A stretch of 64,000 nucleotides of DNA from Latrodectus hesperus (GCA_037975125.1 CM075853.1:55950091-56014090), one strand, 5' to 3'; positions 34,323 to 60,140 are shown, numbered from the stretch's first letter. Numbers and translations are program-made. The notes: a model not told the origin generated them from the sequence alone.

Positions 34323-34419
34323 TCAGTAAATTATGGGAAATTTAACTAGAAAACATCTGCTTTTTTCTAATATCACACAGTTTACTTCATAATATAAAAT
34401 TTTTCCTTCTTCTATTGAC

Positions 34420-34610
34420 ACGATTAACCTTAATGAGATATTGTTTTCCCAACAACTTTCTTTCATTCCGATATATATATTTCCAGTTGATCTCCAGCTA
34501 GTCACTCTTAGGATCTTAAAATCAATCTCTACGCCGTCTGTCCATCTGAACCTAGGTCTACTCTTTTTACTAGTTTCCAGAAACTTGTGATTAAAAATTT
34601 TAAATGTTAA
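34420..34610 (-). pseudogene. Reverse-transcriptase C-terminal scrap (RTE/CR1-like)
   Basis: The minus-strand frame reads KKSRPRFRWTDGVEIDFKIL then RVTSWRST. The pattern R-x-RPR-x-RW-x-D-x-VE-x-D-x3-L-x-V-x-x-W is a familiar C-terminal phrase of several LINE reverse-transcriptase proteins (usually GRPRKRWIDCVEEDLKAL-like). Nothing upstream is recognisable, so this is a short 3' remnant. It is not part of the Jockey element at 27671-32359, which ends differently and lies on the other strand. Confidence 0.58.
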
Positions 34611-34946
34611 TGCTAAAGTACCTAATTTTCATATGTGGATATAACATCTGTACAGAAATAATCATATATGATTAATCTAAAACATCTGAGGCAAAATTTT
34701 TAAAAATAACAAAGACTCAGGTTCATGTATTTTTAATACATTCTACTTTCGATATAATTCTTATACATCTTTTAGCACACAACACAAAAACATAAGAAAC
34801 ATATATGTTTATCATATCATATGGAGATTACTATATAAATATATACTTTAGGTAATTGATATTATTTTCTGCAGTATATTCTGTTGATGCAGATTGAATA
34901 TGGTAATATTTTATTGCAACCTTCCTTTGAAAACATTATTGGTTAA

Positions 34947-36945
<1,999 letters not shown>

Positions 36946-37035
36946 TTAGTTATAAGCAAATCTCAAGTATATATATATATATTAGTTATATACATATCTC
37001 AAATATATATTTTAGTTATATGCAAATCTTAAAAT
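36946..37035. repeat. Short imperfect tandem repeat, about 30-36 bp unit
   Basis: Three units start TTAGTTATA at 36946, 36982 and 37012. Each continues CAAATCT- or CATATCT-like and then into a short TA run; the last is partial. Confidence 0.75.
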
Positions 37036-39929
<2,894 letters not shown>

Positions 39930-40067
39930 ACACATTTATAAATAATGATTGTATTTGTCTTAAAATATCTCAGACAGATCGGAAATTCTCACATTTTGGG
40001 CAAAAATTGCGGTATTTAGACGTGCGGTTAGAATTGCGGTAGTTTAAAAGAGGATTTTTTTTAATGA

Positions 40068-40105
40068 ATTGGCGACAGTTGGCGAATTCTTGGCGACTTG
40101 GCGAG
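40068..40105 (+). promoter_or_regulatory. GGCGA-repeat cluster in LTR-like U3
   Basis: TTGGCGA-type units occur four times within about 40 bp, with another near 40187. Clustered short motifs about 120-150 bp upstream of a TATA box could be transcription-factor sites. The factor is unknown. Confidence 0.35.
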
Positions 40106-40220
40106 AAATCGATACTTTTGGAAACATCCATCACCTAAGCTCTAGGACCAATATTTTTCGAGACAGCCTAGAAGCTTCCAGAGCCTTGGCGAAATTGGTG
40201 GATTTTTCCGCCAAGTCAGG

Positions 40221-40228
40221 TATAAATA
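40221..40228 (+). promoter_or_regulatory. TATA box of LTR-like segment
   Basis: TATAAATA in a GC-richer context, about 200 bp before a polyadenylation signal. A start site would be expected about 25-30 bp downstream, near 40250. Confidence 0.5.
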
Positions 40229-40424
40229 CCGCCCGACATAGAAAAGTCAGTTTTGTGAAGGCAGTCGGTGAGTGAAAACGATTAGTTGTGACTGCTAGTT
40301 GTTCTCTGTCTGAGGTATTTGAGACCTGTGATTGGAAGCTGTTTCTAATTATATCTGCTGAATTTTAGCTGTATAATTGTGATTGTTCCAGTGGGAAATT
40401 CTTATATCTAGTGAAGTTTTTACG

Positions 40425-40430
40425 AATAAA
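40425..40430 (+). terminator. Polyadenylation signal of LTR-like segment
   Basis: AATAAA followed within 10 bases by a TTGTGTT element. Confidence 0.45.
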
Positions 40431-40451
40431 AGTCTTGTGTTCATTAAATGG

Positions 40452-46129
<5,678 letters not shown>

Positions 46130-46330
46130 AAGGAACTTGTCGGAGTTCAGCGACTCACGACAATCTTTTTGTAGATAGTGCTTGTTTTTGACGTACCATT
46201 ATAGTTCCCCTGAGTTTCTGTGAAAATCGAAAAACGTAGATGTTAAATTGGTATTCCAAGAGAAACTACTTTTTACCCTACAAACGGCAGGGATAAGTAC
46301 ACCCTTTGGAGTTCAGATGAATGTCACAAA
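46130..46330. repeat. Dispersed repeat, member 2
   Basis: Diverged relative of 24118-24330 in the same orientation, clearest at 46195-46290 (ATTATAG, CCC, GAAAATCGAA and GTTAAATTGGTATTC blocks). Unclassified. Confidence 0.5.
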
Positions 46331-47685
46331 TGAAATCCATGTATTTGGTACTTAGAAAAAATAAAACAGAAAAAAGTAGTGACATGTCATACATAATATT
46401 TTTTAATTGTAAAATATATTTCAATTTTCAATTAGTAATCCAAGCAAACTAAATTTCAATTGTATTTAAAATATATTTCTTTATTTAAAATTATTTTCTT
46501 TGTTCCTTTTACTAGGGAAAGATATTTTTCATATGCCTTGAAATTTTCATATGAGAATATGATTTCGTAACAAAAATATCTTAATTTGACTTCACAAAAT
46601 GATTTATTTTCCTGTTCTTCTTCAATATATAGCTTTTATTTATACTATCAATATGAGAAAATTCACCCTTTAGTTTAATTGCGTAAGCAAAATTTATATT
46701 GATTTATTACATGAAATGTCTAATATAAAAATAATTCATCATTATTAAAGTTTTAAATTTATCAACATATTTTACTTTGTTAAAAACTTAAACATGAATA
46801 AACTGTCAAATATTTACTATAATTTGATACTTATTTTATAGTTTTTATACCTTGAAGCGTGTTACCGGTAACATCATTCAATTTTTTTGCCAAATCAATT
46901 ATGTTAAAATACAATTGAGTCAATTTTTAGTTGAGAAAGATAGTTATAATGTATAATAATAATATATTTCAAACTACTAAACTGGTTAAGATTAAAAATA
47001 ATGAAAAATAATTTGGCCAATTTAAAGTATATAAGAAGTAATACAAAGTTATACTAATAAAAATTAAAAACTAATTTTTTTAGAAAAATGCTTAGTAAAA
47101 ATTAATTTTTACGTTCTCAGAAATTTCTACATATTTTACTTATATATTTTATAGCAATGCCAAATATGTAAACTGTAATTTCAATTATTTTTGAAATGTA
47201 ACTATCAAAGTGTGTTAATATAGCTTTAAATATTTTGAGTTTTTTGTAATTTTTTTTTTGCAATTGAAGCTTATTACGAAATCATTTGCACGTTATTTCA
47301 TACAAAACTCTTACGTCAAAAAAGCGTGTGTGTGTTTGTTTGGCACTTAAAATTCATAATCACTCACACTTTTAAGTTTTTTCATTTTCAAATATAAAAC
47401 GTTACAAAATATTTTAATTTTTTGAAATTTTAGTCAGAAAAGATTTTAAAACATAAGATTTCAGAATTGAAGATTCTTATAAAATAAATTATAAAATGAA
47501 GCCTTATACAATAAGTGCTTTTACAACACCAGATTTCTTAAAAATAAAATACATTTTTTGTTATAAATATAATAAAAAACATAAGAAAGTTTCTGGAAGA
47601 AATTAGTCAAGTGTTATTATTCAGATAAGGATAATACTTAAATTCCCAAATTATTCTGATTTTTATTTAAAAAAAGTATTTTTGG

Positions 47686-47686
<1 letters not shown>
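46331..47686. other. AT-rich DNA without a recognised gene
   Basis: Nothing recognised. A short GTGTGTGT run lies near 47327. Confidence 0.6.

Positions 47687-47778
<92 letters not shown>
47687..47778. repeat. (TA)n microsatellite abutting Tc1 copy 2
   Basis: Pure TA repeat whose last TA is the left target duplication of the Tc1 element. Confidence 0.97.
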
Positions 47779-47781
<3 letters not shown>

Positions 47782-48943
47782 TACTGGCCATTAAAATTGC
47801 TACACCAGGAAAGGGGCACACCATACACGTGAAATTTGCATGACAAGTAGAACTTGTTGTGATATACAAATGATTAAATTTTCAGCGCATTCATACAAAG
47901 CAGGCGACAGTAGCGACATCTACATTGTGTATAAAACTAGAGATTTGACAACAGTTTTCTCATACTCAATTTCCGTTTCAACGTTGTTTTCGGTAAAGAA
48001 ATTGTTTTAATGCCTCGTGTTAGAAGAAGAAATGCATATCAGCCCGTGTCTGACTTTGATCGAGGAAGGATTATAGCCTACAGGGATTGCGGTTTATCGT
48101 ACCGCAATATTGCTGCGTCGGTCGAGACCATATGACTGTTAGCAGAATATGGAATAGATGGGTTCAGGACAATCATAGGGAACCTCATGCAGTATCTCAG
48201 CGACCCCCCATCACTAACAGCAGAGAAGACAGACATCTTATCCGCATGGTCACAAGGGATCGTACAGCCACGTCACGAACCCTGAGTCGAGAAATGGGGT
48301 AATTTACAAGACAACAAGTTTCTGCTCGAACAGTTTGACGACGTTTGCAGCAGCATGGATTGTCTGCACGGCAACCATGACTTCGGCTACCATTGAAGCT
48401 GCGTCACAGACAGGAGTGCCTTCGATGGTGTGATCAGCGACGAACCTGGACGCGGGAATGGACGTTTTACATATGATTCTCGGTTCTGTATACAGGACCA
48501 TGATCACCGCATCCGTGTTTGGAGGCATCGTGGAGAACGCACATTGCCAGCTTGCATTGGACATTGCCATACTGGCCCATCTTCTAGAGTGATGGTATGG
48601 GGTGTCATTGGATACACGTCTCAATCACCTCTTGTTCGCATTGCCAGCACTTTGAACTGCAACCTTTACATTTCCGATGTGTTAAGGCTCGTGGCTCTGC
48701 TCTATCTTCGAGGCCTCCCTAATGCTTTGTTTCAACAGGATAATGCACGACCGCATGTTGCCCGTACTGTTCTGAACTTTCTTGATACAGAACAGGTTCG
48801 ACTGTTACCCTGGCCAGCACGTTCTCCTTATCTGTCACCAATTGAGAACGTGTGGTCAGTGGTTGCCGAGCGATTATCACGCCATCACTCACCATCCACT
48901 ACTGTGGATGATCTGTGGCATAATGTTGAGCTGCATGGACTGA

Positions 48944-48956
48944 GATCCCCGTACAT
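48944..48956. repeat. Target-site duplication, left, of nested LINE
   Basis: GATCCCCGTACAT inside the Tc1 transposase reading, identical to 51092-51104. Tc1 copy 1 has a single intact version of this sequence at about 18184-18196. Confidence 0.95.
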
Positions 48957-50388
48957 TAACAATAGGTTGCAAAATGTCCTTCCTACAACATATCAGGCAG
49001 TTAAAGACAAAGATGATACCAATAGTTCAGCGTTTCCGCTCCATGATCGCAAGAGATTGGGGCACTAAAAGTAAAATTACTAAAGCAATTTATCTTTCTG
49101 TCATGGAGAAAATGGTTACTTATGGCTCATCCTTGTGGATTCTACCCATGACGGTTAGAAAGCAGCGACAATTAGACAGCCTACAACGCTACTTTACATT
49201 ATTAATCACGAGAAGCTTCAGGACCACGTCCACAATTGCGCTCAACACACTGGCAGGCCTGCCACCACTTCATCTTACTTGCATCCAGCTATCGCACAAA
49301 ACTAGGGTACTGCAACTGCAGGAAACTAATGTGCTGGGAGACCAAACCCTCAGTGCGTCTGACTATGAATATCCTGTGCATAAAGACTGTGTCCATCCAT
49401 CGTTAAGACTTAAGGAGATACACATCCACAATCTGCCCTCCAAACCCTCCTCGCCAGCAAAAGGTCAAATCCAATTGATCACACCTTACAATATCTATAC
49501 GGATGGATCACATATTCACGGTAAAACAGGTCCAGCCCTAATCATTTATCATAAAGGCAAACAACTTCAAAAATACAAAATTAAGCTGAGGAATAAGAAC
49601 TCAGTCTTTCAAGCAGAGGCCATAGCCATTTTTGAAGCTATCAACATCATTGATGCACAAGGCCTCAAATCTGTAACCATTTGGTCCGATAGCTCATCAA
49701 CTTTGCATGCGTTACTTAACCTACTTCACACATCACCAATAATACATGCCATACAGGAAAAACTAGCAGCTGCAACTTCGCACATCAATCTAAGCTGGAT
49801 TAAAGCGCATCAAGGTGATGTTGGAAATGAGTGCGCAGACATCGCTGCAAAGGAAGCAACAAAAATTGATGAATCCAAAGCATTAGTGATTCCATTCCCA
49901 AGATCTTCTCTTATCAAACAACTGAAGCACTTCACACTTCAAAAATGGCAGTCTCTGTGGGACAATGCAACAACAGGATGAATAACCAAACATCTACTCT
50001 CAGAAGTCTCTAGCAAGCTAACGTATGATAATCCATACCTCAACCAGCTGCTAACATTTCACGGTCCATTTCCACAGTACTTCCAAAGATTCGGAAAGGC
50101 AGTTTCATCCACCTGTATCTGTGGAGCCCAAGGAGATCCTTTCCACTATGTCCTAGTGCCCAGAGACTGAGAATTACCACCTAAAGAAGAACTCCCAACA
50201 GACCAACATAGAGTTCCTGAGATTTTGCTTGAAAGATCATTAGCTTTGTGAGGAGAAACCGCAGATTACTCCTCACAAAGCTAATGATTCATCTCAACAA
50301 ACGAGGATTAGAACTTTGTCAGGATTTAGGCCACGATTCCACAGACGATATAGAAGATTCCACAGACGAATCAGAAAACTATTCTTAG
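48957..50388 (+). pseudogene. LINE RT thumb, RNase H and tail (5'-truncated)
   Basis: The frame is open from 48957 to 49981. The thumb domain (FLQHIRQLKTKMIPIVQRF, then IYLSVMEKMVTYGSSLWI) is followed by RNase H with all four acidic positions: IYTDGSHIHGKTG, SVFQAEAIAIFEA, IWSDSSSTLHAL and GNECADIAAKEA. After TGA at 49979-49981 the same region continues with LLTFHGPFPQYFQRFGKA and CICGAQGDPFHYVL, a Cys/His knuckle whose last Cys is lost. A frame shift and inverted duplication near 50236-50288 precede the acidic end HDSTDDIEDSTDESENYS. The RNase H part could still fold, but there is no promoter or start of its own. Confidence 0.93.
50236..50288. repeat. Perfect 20-bp inverted repeat (hairpin)
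   Basis: ATCATTAGCTTTGTGAGGAG at 50236-50255 is perfectly complementary in reverse to 50269-50288, with a 13-nt loop at 50256-50268. It lies inside the C-terminal coding region of the nested LINE. Confidence 0.97.
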
Positions 50389-51072
50389 TTAAGTTTCTTC
50401 CACAATTAATAATTGTGTATAAATTTTTTATATGAACTTAATGAAATTTATGAACTGTATGTTCCAAATTGTTTGGACTTTTCGAACATTATGAGCCCGC
50501 TTTAGAACCTTAAAAACTTTTTGAATCCTATTCCTTTTTAGTACCTTAGAAACTTTTTAAATAATTTATTTGGAATTATTTAAAAATTATTAAAAAATGC
50601 TTTTAAAAGCTAAGGTGCTTATTAAACTTGTATAAGCTGCCTGCCTGTATATAGTTATCAATTTTCATATCATGCCATTTTTTTTCCTCTTCATAATTAA
50701 GTGTTCATACTATTTATAATCTTGATTTCAATGTATATAATGTTTTTATTGCCATAATTACCCTAGAAATTGTTAACTGTCTTTTCATTGATTGAAAATT
50801 GTTTCTCCATTGTTTGTATATGTCATGTTATATATATTTTTTTTAACTCAGAGAAAATATTTAATGCTATTGCCTGATGTTCAGCAGGGCTTAAAGCCCC
50901 TTAAAATATTTTGTAACTTCTTGCTACCAATTTGTAAGGACAATTTCTTTGCCTTGTTAGATGCCACGATGGTGGCGCCCTCACGTACCTCGTAGAGGTG
51001 TGGAGCATACTTGGTGTTGGAGAGACGGCACCCGTTAACCTAAAGGTACAGTTCGGGATCTCCCCACACAGT
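50389..51072 (+). other. 3' UTR of nested LINE
   Basis: AT-rich at first. It contains a 6-bp-stem hairpin GGGCTTAAAGCCC at 50887-50899, then a GC-richer final 120 bp (GGTGGCGCCCTCACGTACCT and following) before the repeat tail. The open frame at 50792-50995 is not considered a gene. Confidence 0.7.
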
Positions 51073-51091
51073 TATGTATGTATGTATGTAT
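51073..51091 (+). repeat. (TATG)n tail of nested LINE
   Basis: Four to five TATG units immediately before the right target-site duplication; the 3' tail of the element. Confidence 0.9.
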
Positions 51092-51104
51092 GATCCCCGT
51101 ACAT
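51092..51104. repeat. Target-site duplication, right, of nested LINE
   Basis: GATCCCCGTACAT, after which the Tc1 sequence resumes (GCCATACAATCT). Confidence 0.95.
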
Positions 51105-51330
51105 GCCATACAATCTGTTTGACTCCATGCCTAGGCGGATAAATGCTGTTATTGCAGCCAGAGGTGGCTGCTCTGGGTACTGATTTCTCAAGATCTATAC
51201 ATCCTAATTTCCTGTAAATCTAATCACTTGTTCTTTCCACTATAATGTATGTTTCCAATAAATATCGTTCTGTTATTTGCATTCCTTCTTGGTGTAGCAA
51301 TTGTAATGGCCAGTAGTGTATATATATATA

Positions 51331-54300
51331 AAGGAAGCACAAATATTATCAATACAGACAGAATAAATAATACATTAATTTAAATTTAGTGGAATATTCA
51401 AGAAGTGTAATAAAGAATACTTATGCATTTGCAATTTTTTTAAAAAAAGAAGTAATATGCAGGATGAAAAATATTCCATAAAAATTATACAATACATTTT
51501 CGCATATTAAATCTAATATTTTTGAAAATTACTTGAATTCTGGTCATTTGTTACTAAAAAATTAGTCATTTAACACTAATTCTAATTCTAGTAGTTAGAG
51601 AATTATTAATAAAATTTTGATAAAGATATAAAGATAATAAATAGAATTATAAAGAAAACATCACTGGAATTTATAAATTAACAATAGATTTTTAGAGATA
51701 GAATAAAAAACATTTTAAATACAATAATGATTCCATAGAAATATTTCTCAAATTGTAAATTGTAATATTTCTCAACTGAAAATATATTGAAAAATATCCT
51801 GATCAAATTTATCAATAACATATATATTTTCAAATGTATGACAGAACGAGTTAAATTTATCTAATATGCCAAGAATTTATATAATATCATTTTTAACTCA
51901 CGAATATTATTTTAAATTTTCATTATATTCTCAAAATGTATAATTCCATGAATTTCCATATAAACTTACGTAAATTTCTTAGTATATATGATCTCAAAAT
52001 GGAGTGTCCTTAATTTTATAAAATAAAGATTTTCCTGTAATCAAGATACAGCTTTAAAATGAGATTTTAAATATAAAACATTTCCTAGCTTGTATCTCAG
52101 TATGCTTTTGAAACATTGAAAGAGTTTGATAGTTCTGCACGAGAAATTGCAGGAAAACATTATAATAGAAAAACTCGGAAAAGTGCATTTGTGATTGATA
52201 TAATAAAGTATAAAGTAATTTAACTTGAAAATATATCTAATTTTGTGAATAATATGCCCCAAAGCAAGCAATGATAGTAATCAATTATTAAAATTGCAAT
52301 CTGTTGGCTTAAAAATCTTATTATGATAAATACATATTTTTTAATTTTTTGTATTGCTTTTATACAAAAAAAATTCTATTGCATTAATATAAAAACTAAC
52401 TAATCCATTGCAGTGAACACAAGACTGTGTTATTACATTCAAAAAATATTTCTCTTATATTCAAGACAAGTTAATAATAAAAATTGCCTCGTTCTAAAAA
52501 TATAATATTTAAATCACTTATCCATGAAAATAAACTATCTACTCTTTTGAATGATGATTAACAACACGCAAAAATTTGTATCTGTATGTATACTTTATTG
52601 TTAAATTCTATCACATCGATTTTTATTTTTGCTGGGTTATGTACAGATTTAGTTTGATAATTTTGATTTTTTGCCTTAAATAGTTAACGATGCTACATGA
52701 AATTCACGACAAATGGACATAATTCTAAAATATTAAAATTATTTTTGATGAATATAACTCACTTAATCAATGAATTGTATTTAGTTTATATATATTTCTT
52801 TGGTTGAATAAATAAGTTAGTTAATAATTTACGTAAAATGCATTTTATTGCAGAACATATCTCTAAAAAATCAAATAACAAATACAAGGCTCTAATATAA
52901 AGAATAACTAATGTAAGGTACAATTTAGCAATTTTACATTAATATTCCAGATATTTAGTAAATAAAATGTTTCTTTAACTAGTTAAGAATTTAAGATACG
53001 TGACCAGAAATACATTTTGCACGACATATTTGTATTTTTCGCTAAAATTTCATATCGAACAATTTATCAAATAGTCTACGTGATCATCAGAATATTGTAA
53101 CTTGTATATAAATTTACAGAATACTAATTTATTTGCAATTTTCATTTTTAACATTGCAATTATCTAATTAACAATCATTCTAAGAACTTATGTGTGGAGA
53201 ACTAATATATTAAAATTACAATACCCAGCCTATTTAAGATTTCTTAAATTACATAAACATACGTATTATCAAAGTTTATTTCTCATATAGTAATTATCAA
53301 AATAAAAATATTGAATTGTTTATTTATTAAAAACGTATTTCAAACTTCTTAAAAAAAGTATATTTTTAAATTTCGGAAACATTACAAATAAATTAAGTAA
53401 AATATAAAATATACATAAATTACTTTTTTAAATTTTTAAATGTTCAAAATTTAAGTAATTAAAATGAATTTGAATAACTACTTTTATAATTAGTTGCCGT
53501 AATAAGTATATTTTCTCAAGTTGATAAGGAATTGTACTTAGTATAACTAGAACACAGTATATGTTTGCATCATCATAGCCAATTCTTAATAATATGCTTC
53601 AAATATTCTTTATTGGTAAAATTTAACTTATTGACTAGGTGATTAAAAGAGACATTTGTCCTCATATTCAAAGCCAGAAATAAGGAGTTTATTTTATAAT
53701 AATTTAAGCAGCAAAATAAAATATAAAGTAACATATTAAATGCCCCAATTTACATTTGTTCATTATTATAAAAAGATATTTTCCTGAAAACGGTACTTAT
53801 TCAGATAAATGTATGAAAATGTAATGCTTAAAATTTTGCAAAAAATTCAGCAGAGCTCAATAATGTTATAAATATTAAAAAAGAGTAAGCTCTTTCTGTC
53901 ATTTGTAGATGCTATTTTTTCAAAAAGACTTAATGGGTGTAATAAACAGAGAAAGAAATTTTTCATAAGAGGTATTTTAATGAATTTATATATTTTGTAT
54001 TACAAGTAATTTTGAATGAATGTAGCTTAGAATTCTGAGAATTTATTAGTATATATGAAAATACGAATTCGGTAAAGATATTAAGATATATAATTTTATT
54101 AATGAATATTATACAGTGTATATTTTTCATTACAGGAATTCAAATGAATATACATTTCCTGGAAAAAAGTATGTCGTAATGAATTCCAATTTTTTTCAAA
54201 ATCAAGAATTTTCATTTGATTTAAAAGTTTTATTGCTTTTCGTATTTAAAGATTTCTTTTAAATGATGTGCTTAATTTATTTTAGTTTTCTTTTTTTATT

Positions 54301-55856
54301 TTAGTATTCTAGCATTTGTATTAATGTATTAGAATAGAAGTCATAAATGACTATTAATTATTTGGAAAGACATGAATATTTTATAGTGACTATTGTTTTA
54401 AAATATTATTAATATATTTTAAAAAATAGAGGGATTTGTATTAAAGTGTGTGATTAAATTTTTGAGAAAAATTTCGAAACATTATTAACTGAAATTTTTT
54501 TATTATAATTATTAACAATATTGTTCCTTATTGTTAATAAGTATAAAAAAATTCAGTTAATTCTTAATTCTGTGACACTTCGTGTTCAGAAAACTTTTAT
54601 TTCATCTTGTACAATCTAACTGCTGTAATACCTTGCCTAATGTTGGAGCATATATAATGGAACTGCAATTTAAAATATTGAAAAAAATAATAAATGATTT
54701 TAGTATTTCTGTTTTAAAAAATATTGTTTCTGTCTTTTAAATTTTAAATATAATAAATAAGTAAAATATCAGAAAATTATTTCTTTATTGTAATTGATGA
54801 TTAACATATTTTAAAATTTTTAGTTGAAATACGATAAAAAAATGAAAAATTATAAAGCCATTTTTAAAAGTGCTTTATAAAGTTTAAATTTTTCTAATAA
54901 AAAGTGAGTATTAAGTTGATGTGTGTTTAAAATAAATTTTTTGTTTTAAATTTAATTAGATAATTTTCGTATTTCTTTATTCTCTTTGACTTTTAAATAA
55001 TGATTTTTAATATTTCCTCTTGAATAAATTGTTGATATCTTTGTTCATTTTCATTGATTATTTATACATTTTTAATATAAATATTTTTTCCAAATAATGA
55101 AAACCTGAATAGGTTTCAACATATCCAAATAATATATTTTTTGTTAGCTAAATTTATAATTTTTGTATACATTAAAACTAACGTATTACTTTCCTTAACA
55201 ATAGTTATTGTTTTAAAGTTCCTTACTGAATATATGCTTATGAGAAATAAGATTTAACAATAGTATTAAATTAATTTGCATAATTAAAAATTTCCTCAGA
55301 TAAAATTTCAATTATTCTTATGTGTTTAATTAATGAAATATAATATTTAATGCTTATAATTCCCTCAATAAATTATGATACGATACATTTTTAAATTTAA
55401 TGATCCTTTTCTAGTAATTTTTCTAACATTTTACGTGTGGAGCATAATATAATTTCGTTTTTATTCAATGAAATTAAACGTGCAATAATAATTTTTGAAA
55501 CAAAAAATTCTGTACAAATTTTAGCTGAAAACACATTAATTCATTCTTGCATTTTTATGATTTTCCCAAATTAAACTAGGCACTGTTTTCAAGCAATGCT
55601 AAGAAGTGTCATTTTATTAAATAAATTAAAATTTTTGTTCGATTAAAAACTCGAAATATTTTGATCAATAATTTGACAATTTCACATTTTCAAATCAATG
55701 CTTAAAGGGTTTAATTTAATAGAAATAAATTTATTAATTTCACTTTTAAAAGAGTAAAATAATTTTATGTAAATCATAAATTCAAAATGTTGTTTTAACA
55801 AATTCCTATAGCTTTGACCTGTATTCTTTATATATACATTTGCTGCATGGTTAAGA
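51331..55856. other. AT-rich DNA without a recognised gene
   Basis: About 4.5 kb without a recognisable gene, RNA or transposon. The open frame at 52041-52271 on the minus strand has no known motif. Confidence 0.6.
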
Positions 55857-56023
<167 letters not shown>

Positions 56024-57257
56024 ATTTTAACATTTGTTTTAGGACATTTTAAATTCAATTTTTCATTACAGAAAATCCAAAATAATATAATAGTTAAAGC
56101 AAAATATTCTAAGACTTTGTCTTACTTGGTAAAAACATTTAGTGTCATCACTAGCACCGGAAACATGGAACATAACCTAAAATTAAGTTGAATTAAGTGT
56201 AAAATTATGTGAAAAATCATCTTGAATTTTTTAAATGTACGTTGAAAAAAGATAATATACTTAATTTTTTATCAAAATGAGCGTCAAATAAATTAATTTT
56301 GTGATATGTTTAGTTGTAAAGAGTATGAGATTTTTAGATGACTATAAAGCATATTTTATAACTAATGATATTAAATAATTATTTACAAAGAAACACCCAT
56401 CAAATATTAATACCGAAATGATTTATTTATAATAATATGGTTTATGGCTTCAAGATTAAATATTTTCTATTTAAATAAGTAGAAGGTGACTTTTTTAGGT
56501 CGGAGAAAGAAATAGTTTATATTATTATTTCCAAATAATATTTAAAGGAAATTTGTAATTTAACATAAGGAGTGTACTTATGAAAAGCTAACAAATTGTA
56601 ATGCAGAAATCATTAATTAAAATGCAATAATTGAATAAGTTGAATTTCTGGTTAAAGCAATATTCAGAATAAAACATAAATATTTATTACCTAGAAAATA
56701 ACTCTGCATAATACATTCTTCTCAAAGTATCGTAGATGAAATTACTTGCTCGTGAATACATTAACAACATGAAGAAAAGAACTTAAGTGATTTGAAAAGC
56801 AAAACCGAAAACAAAAAAATTTCCATCACCCGCATCTGGCACATTATGTTTACTTTTCCATTAAAATAATGATAATAAAATATACTCCATTGCCGCAACA
56901 TATTCGAGGAAATGTTTCTTTTCCGTGAGATGCAATTTTAAGAAGATAGAATGTGAGAAACTATTTTCAGCAAGTATTGTATATATAGAGAGATATTTCT
57001 ATCCTCTTCAATTTATTACTTCTATTGTAAAATAAACACACATTTTGAGTTTAAAAACATTTTCGTCATTTATTTGAAGAATAAGAGATAGTTAACAACA
57101 TTTTTTCAAATATTTATTAATTATAATGGGTTTTAAAAAAGAGAAACATTTTTTTAATAGAAATTAAAAATTATTCCAAATTAGAAACAAAAGATTAATA
57201 ATGTTTTGTGTGGCATTTGAATAATATATATTCTCGGTATAGTAAAATATATCCTCT
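56024..57257. other. AT-rich DNA without a recognised gene
   Basis: Nothing recognised on either strand. Confidence 0.6.
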
Positions 57258-60138
<2,881 letters not shown>

Positions 60139-60140
60139 TA

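Larger units (their letters stand above)
48957..51091 (+). mobile_element. 5'-truncated RNase H LINE nested in Tc1, 2.1 kb
   Basis: Flanked by a 13-bp duplication of Tc1 sequence. It begins in the reverse-transcriptase thumb, contains a complete RNase H domain and C-terminal tail (stop 50386-50388), and then a 3' UTR of about 690 bp ending in (TATG)n. Truncation at the 5' end plus a simple-repeat tail is the hallmark of target-primed reverse transcription. RNase H and the C-C-H knuckle place it with Jockey/I/R1-like arthropod elements that carry RNase H. It is related to, but not the same as, the LINE at 62-64 kb. Confidence 0.95.
48010..51183 (+). pseudogene. Tc1-like transposase pseudogene (copy 2), interrupted
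   Basis: Begins MPRVRRRNAYQPVSDFDRGR at 48010. A 4-nt deletion near 48110 shifts the frame within the DNA-binding region. It has the same TAA (48300-48302) and TGA (48378-48380) as copy 1. The first catalytic Asp has become Tyr (FTYDSRF, 48472-48474). The second Asp (QQDNARPH) and the Glu (SPIENVW) remain, though SPD has become SPY. The frame is cut at 48956 by the inserted LINE. It resumes at 51105 and ends with TGA at 51181-51183. Confidence 0.93.
47779..51318 (+). mobile_element. Tc1-like transposon, copy 2, split by a LINE
   Basis: Same family as 17011-18413. Inverted ends CACTACTGGCCATTAAAATT start at 47779, and the complementary end (two mismatches) finishes at 51318; TA flanks both. 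Removing the LINE at 48957-51091 and one 13-bp duplication leaves about 1392 bp, close to copy 1 (1403 bp). The Tc1 insertion must predate the LINE. Its right flank is only a short TA run, in contrast to the long tract on the left. Confidence 0.95.

Noticed and set aside
36946..37035. CRISPR-like array from the three spaced units
   Set aside because: Units are imperfect, AT-rich and adjacent with no unique spacers; a plain tandem repeat in a eukaryotic context.
40069..40275. 68-codon plus-strand frame MATVGEFLATWREIDTFGNI and following
   Set aside because: It lies over the GGCGA cluster and TATA box of the LTR-like segment and shows no known protein motif; better explained as U3 sequence.
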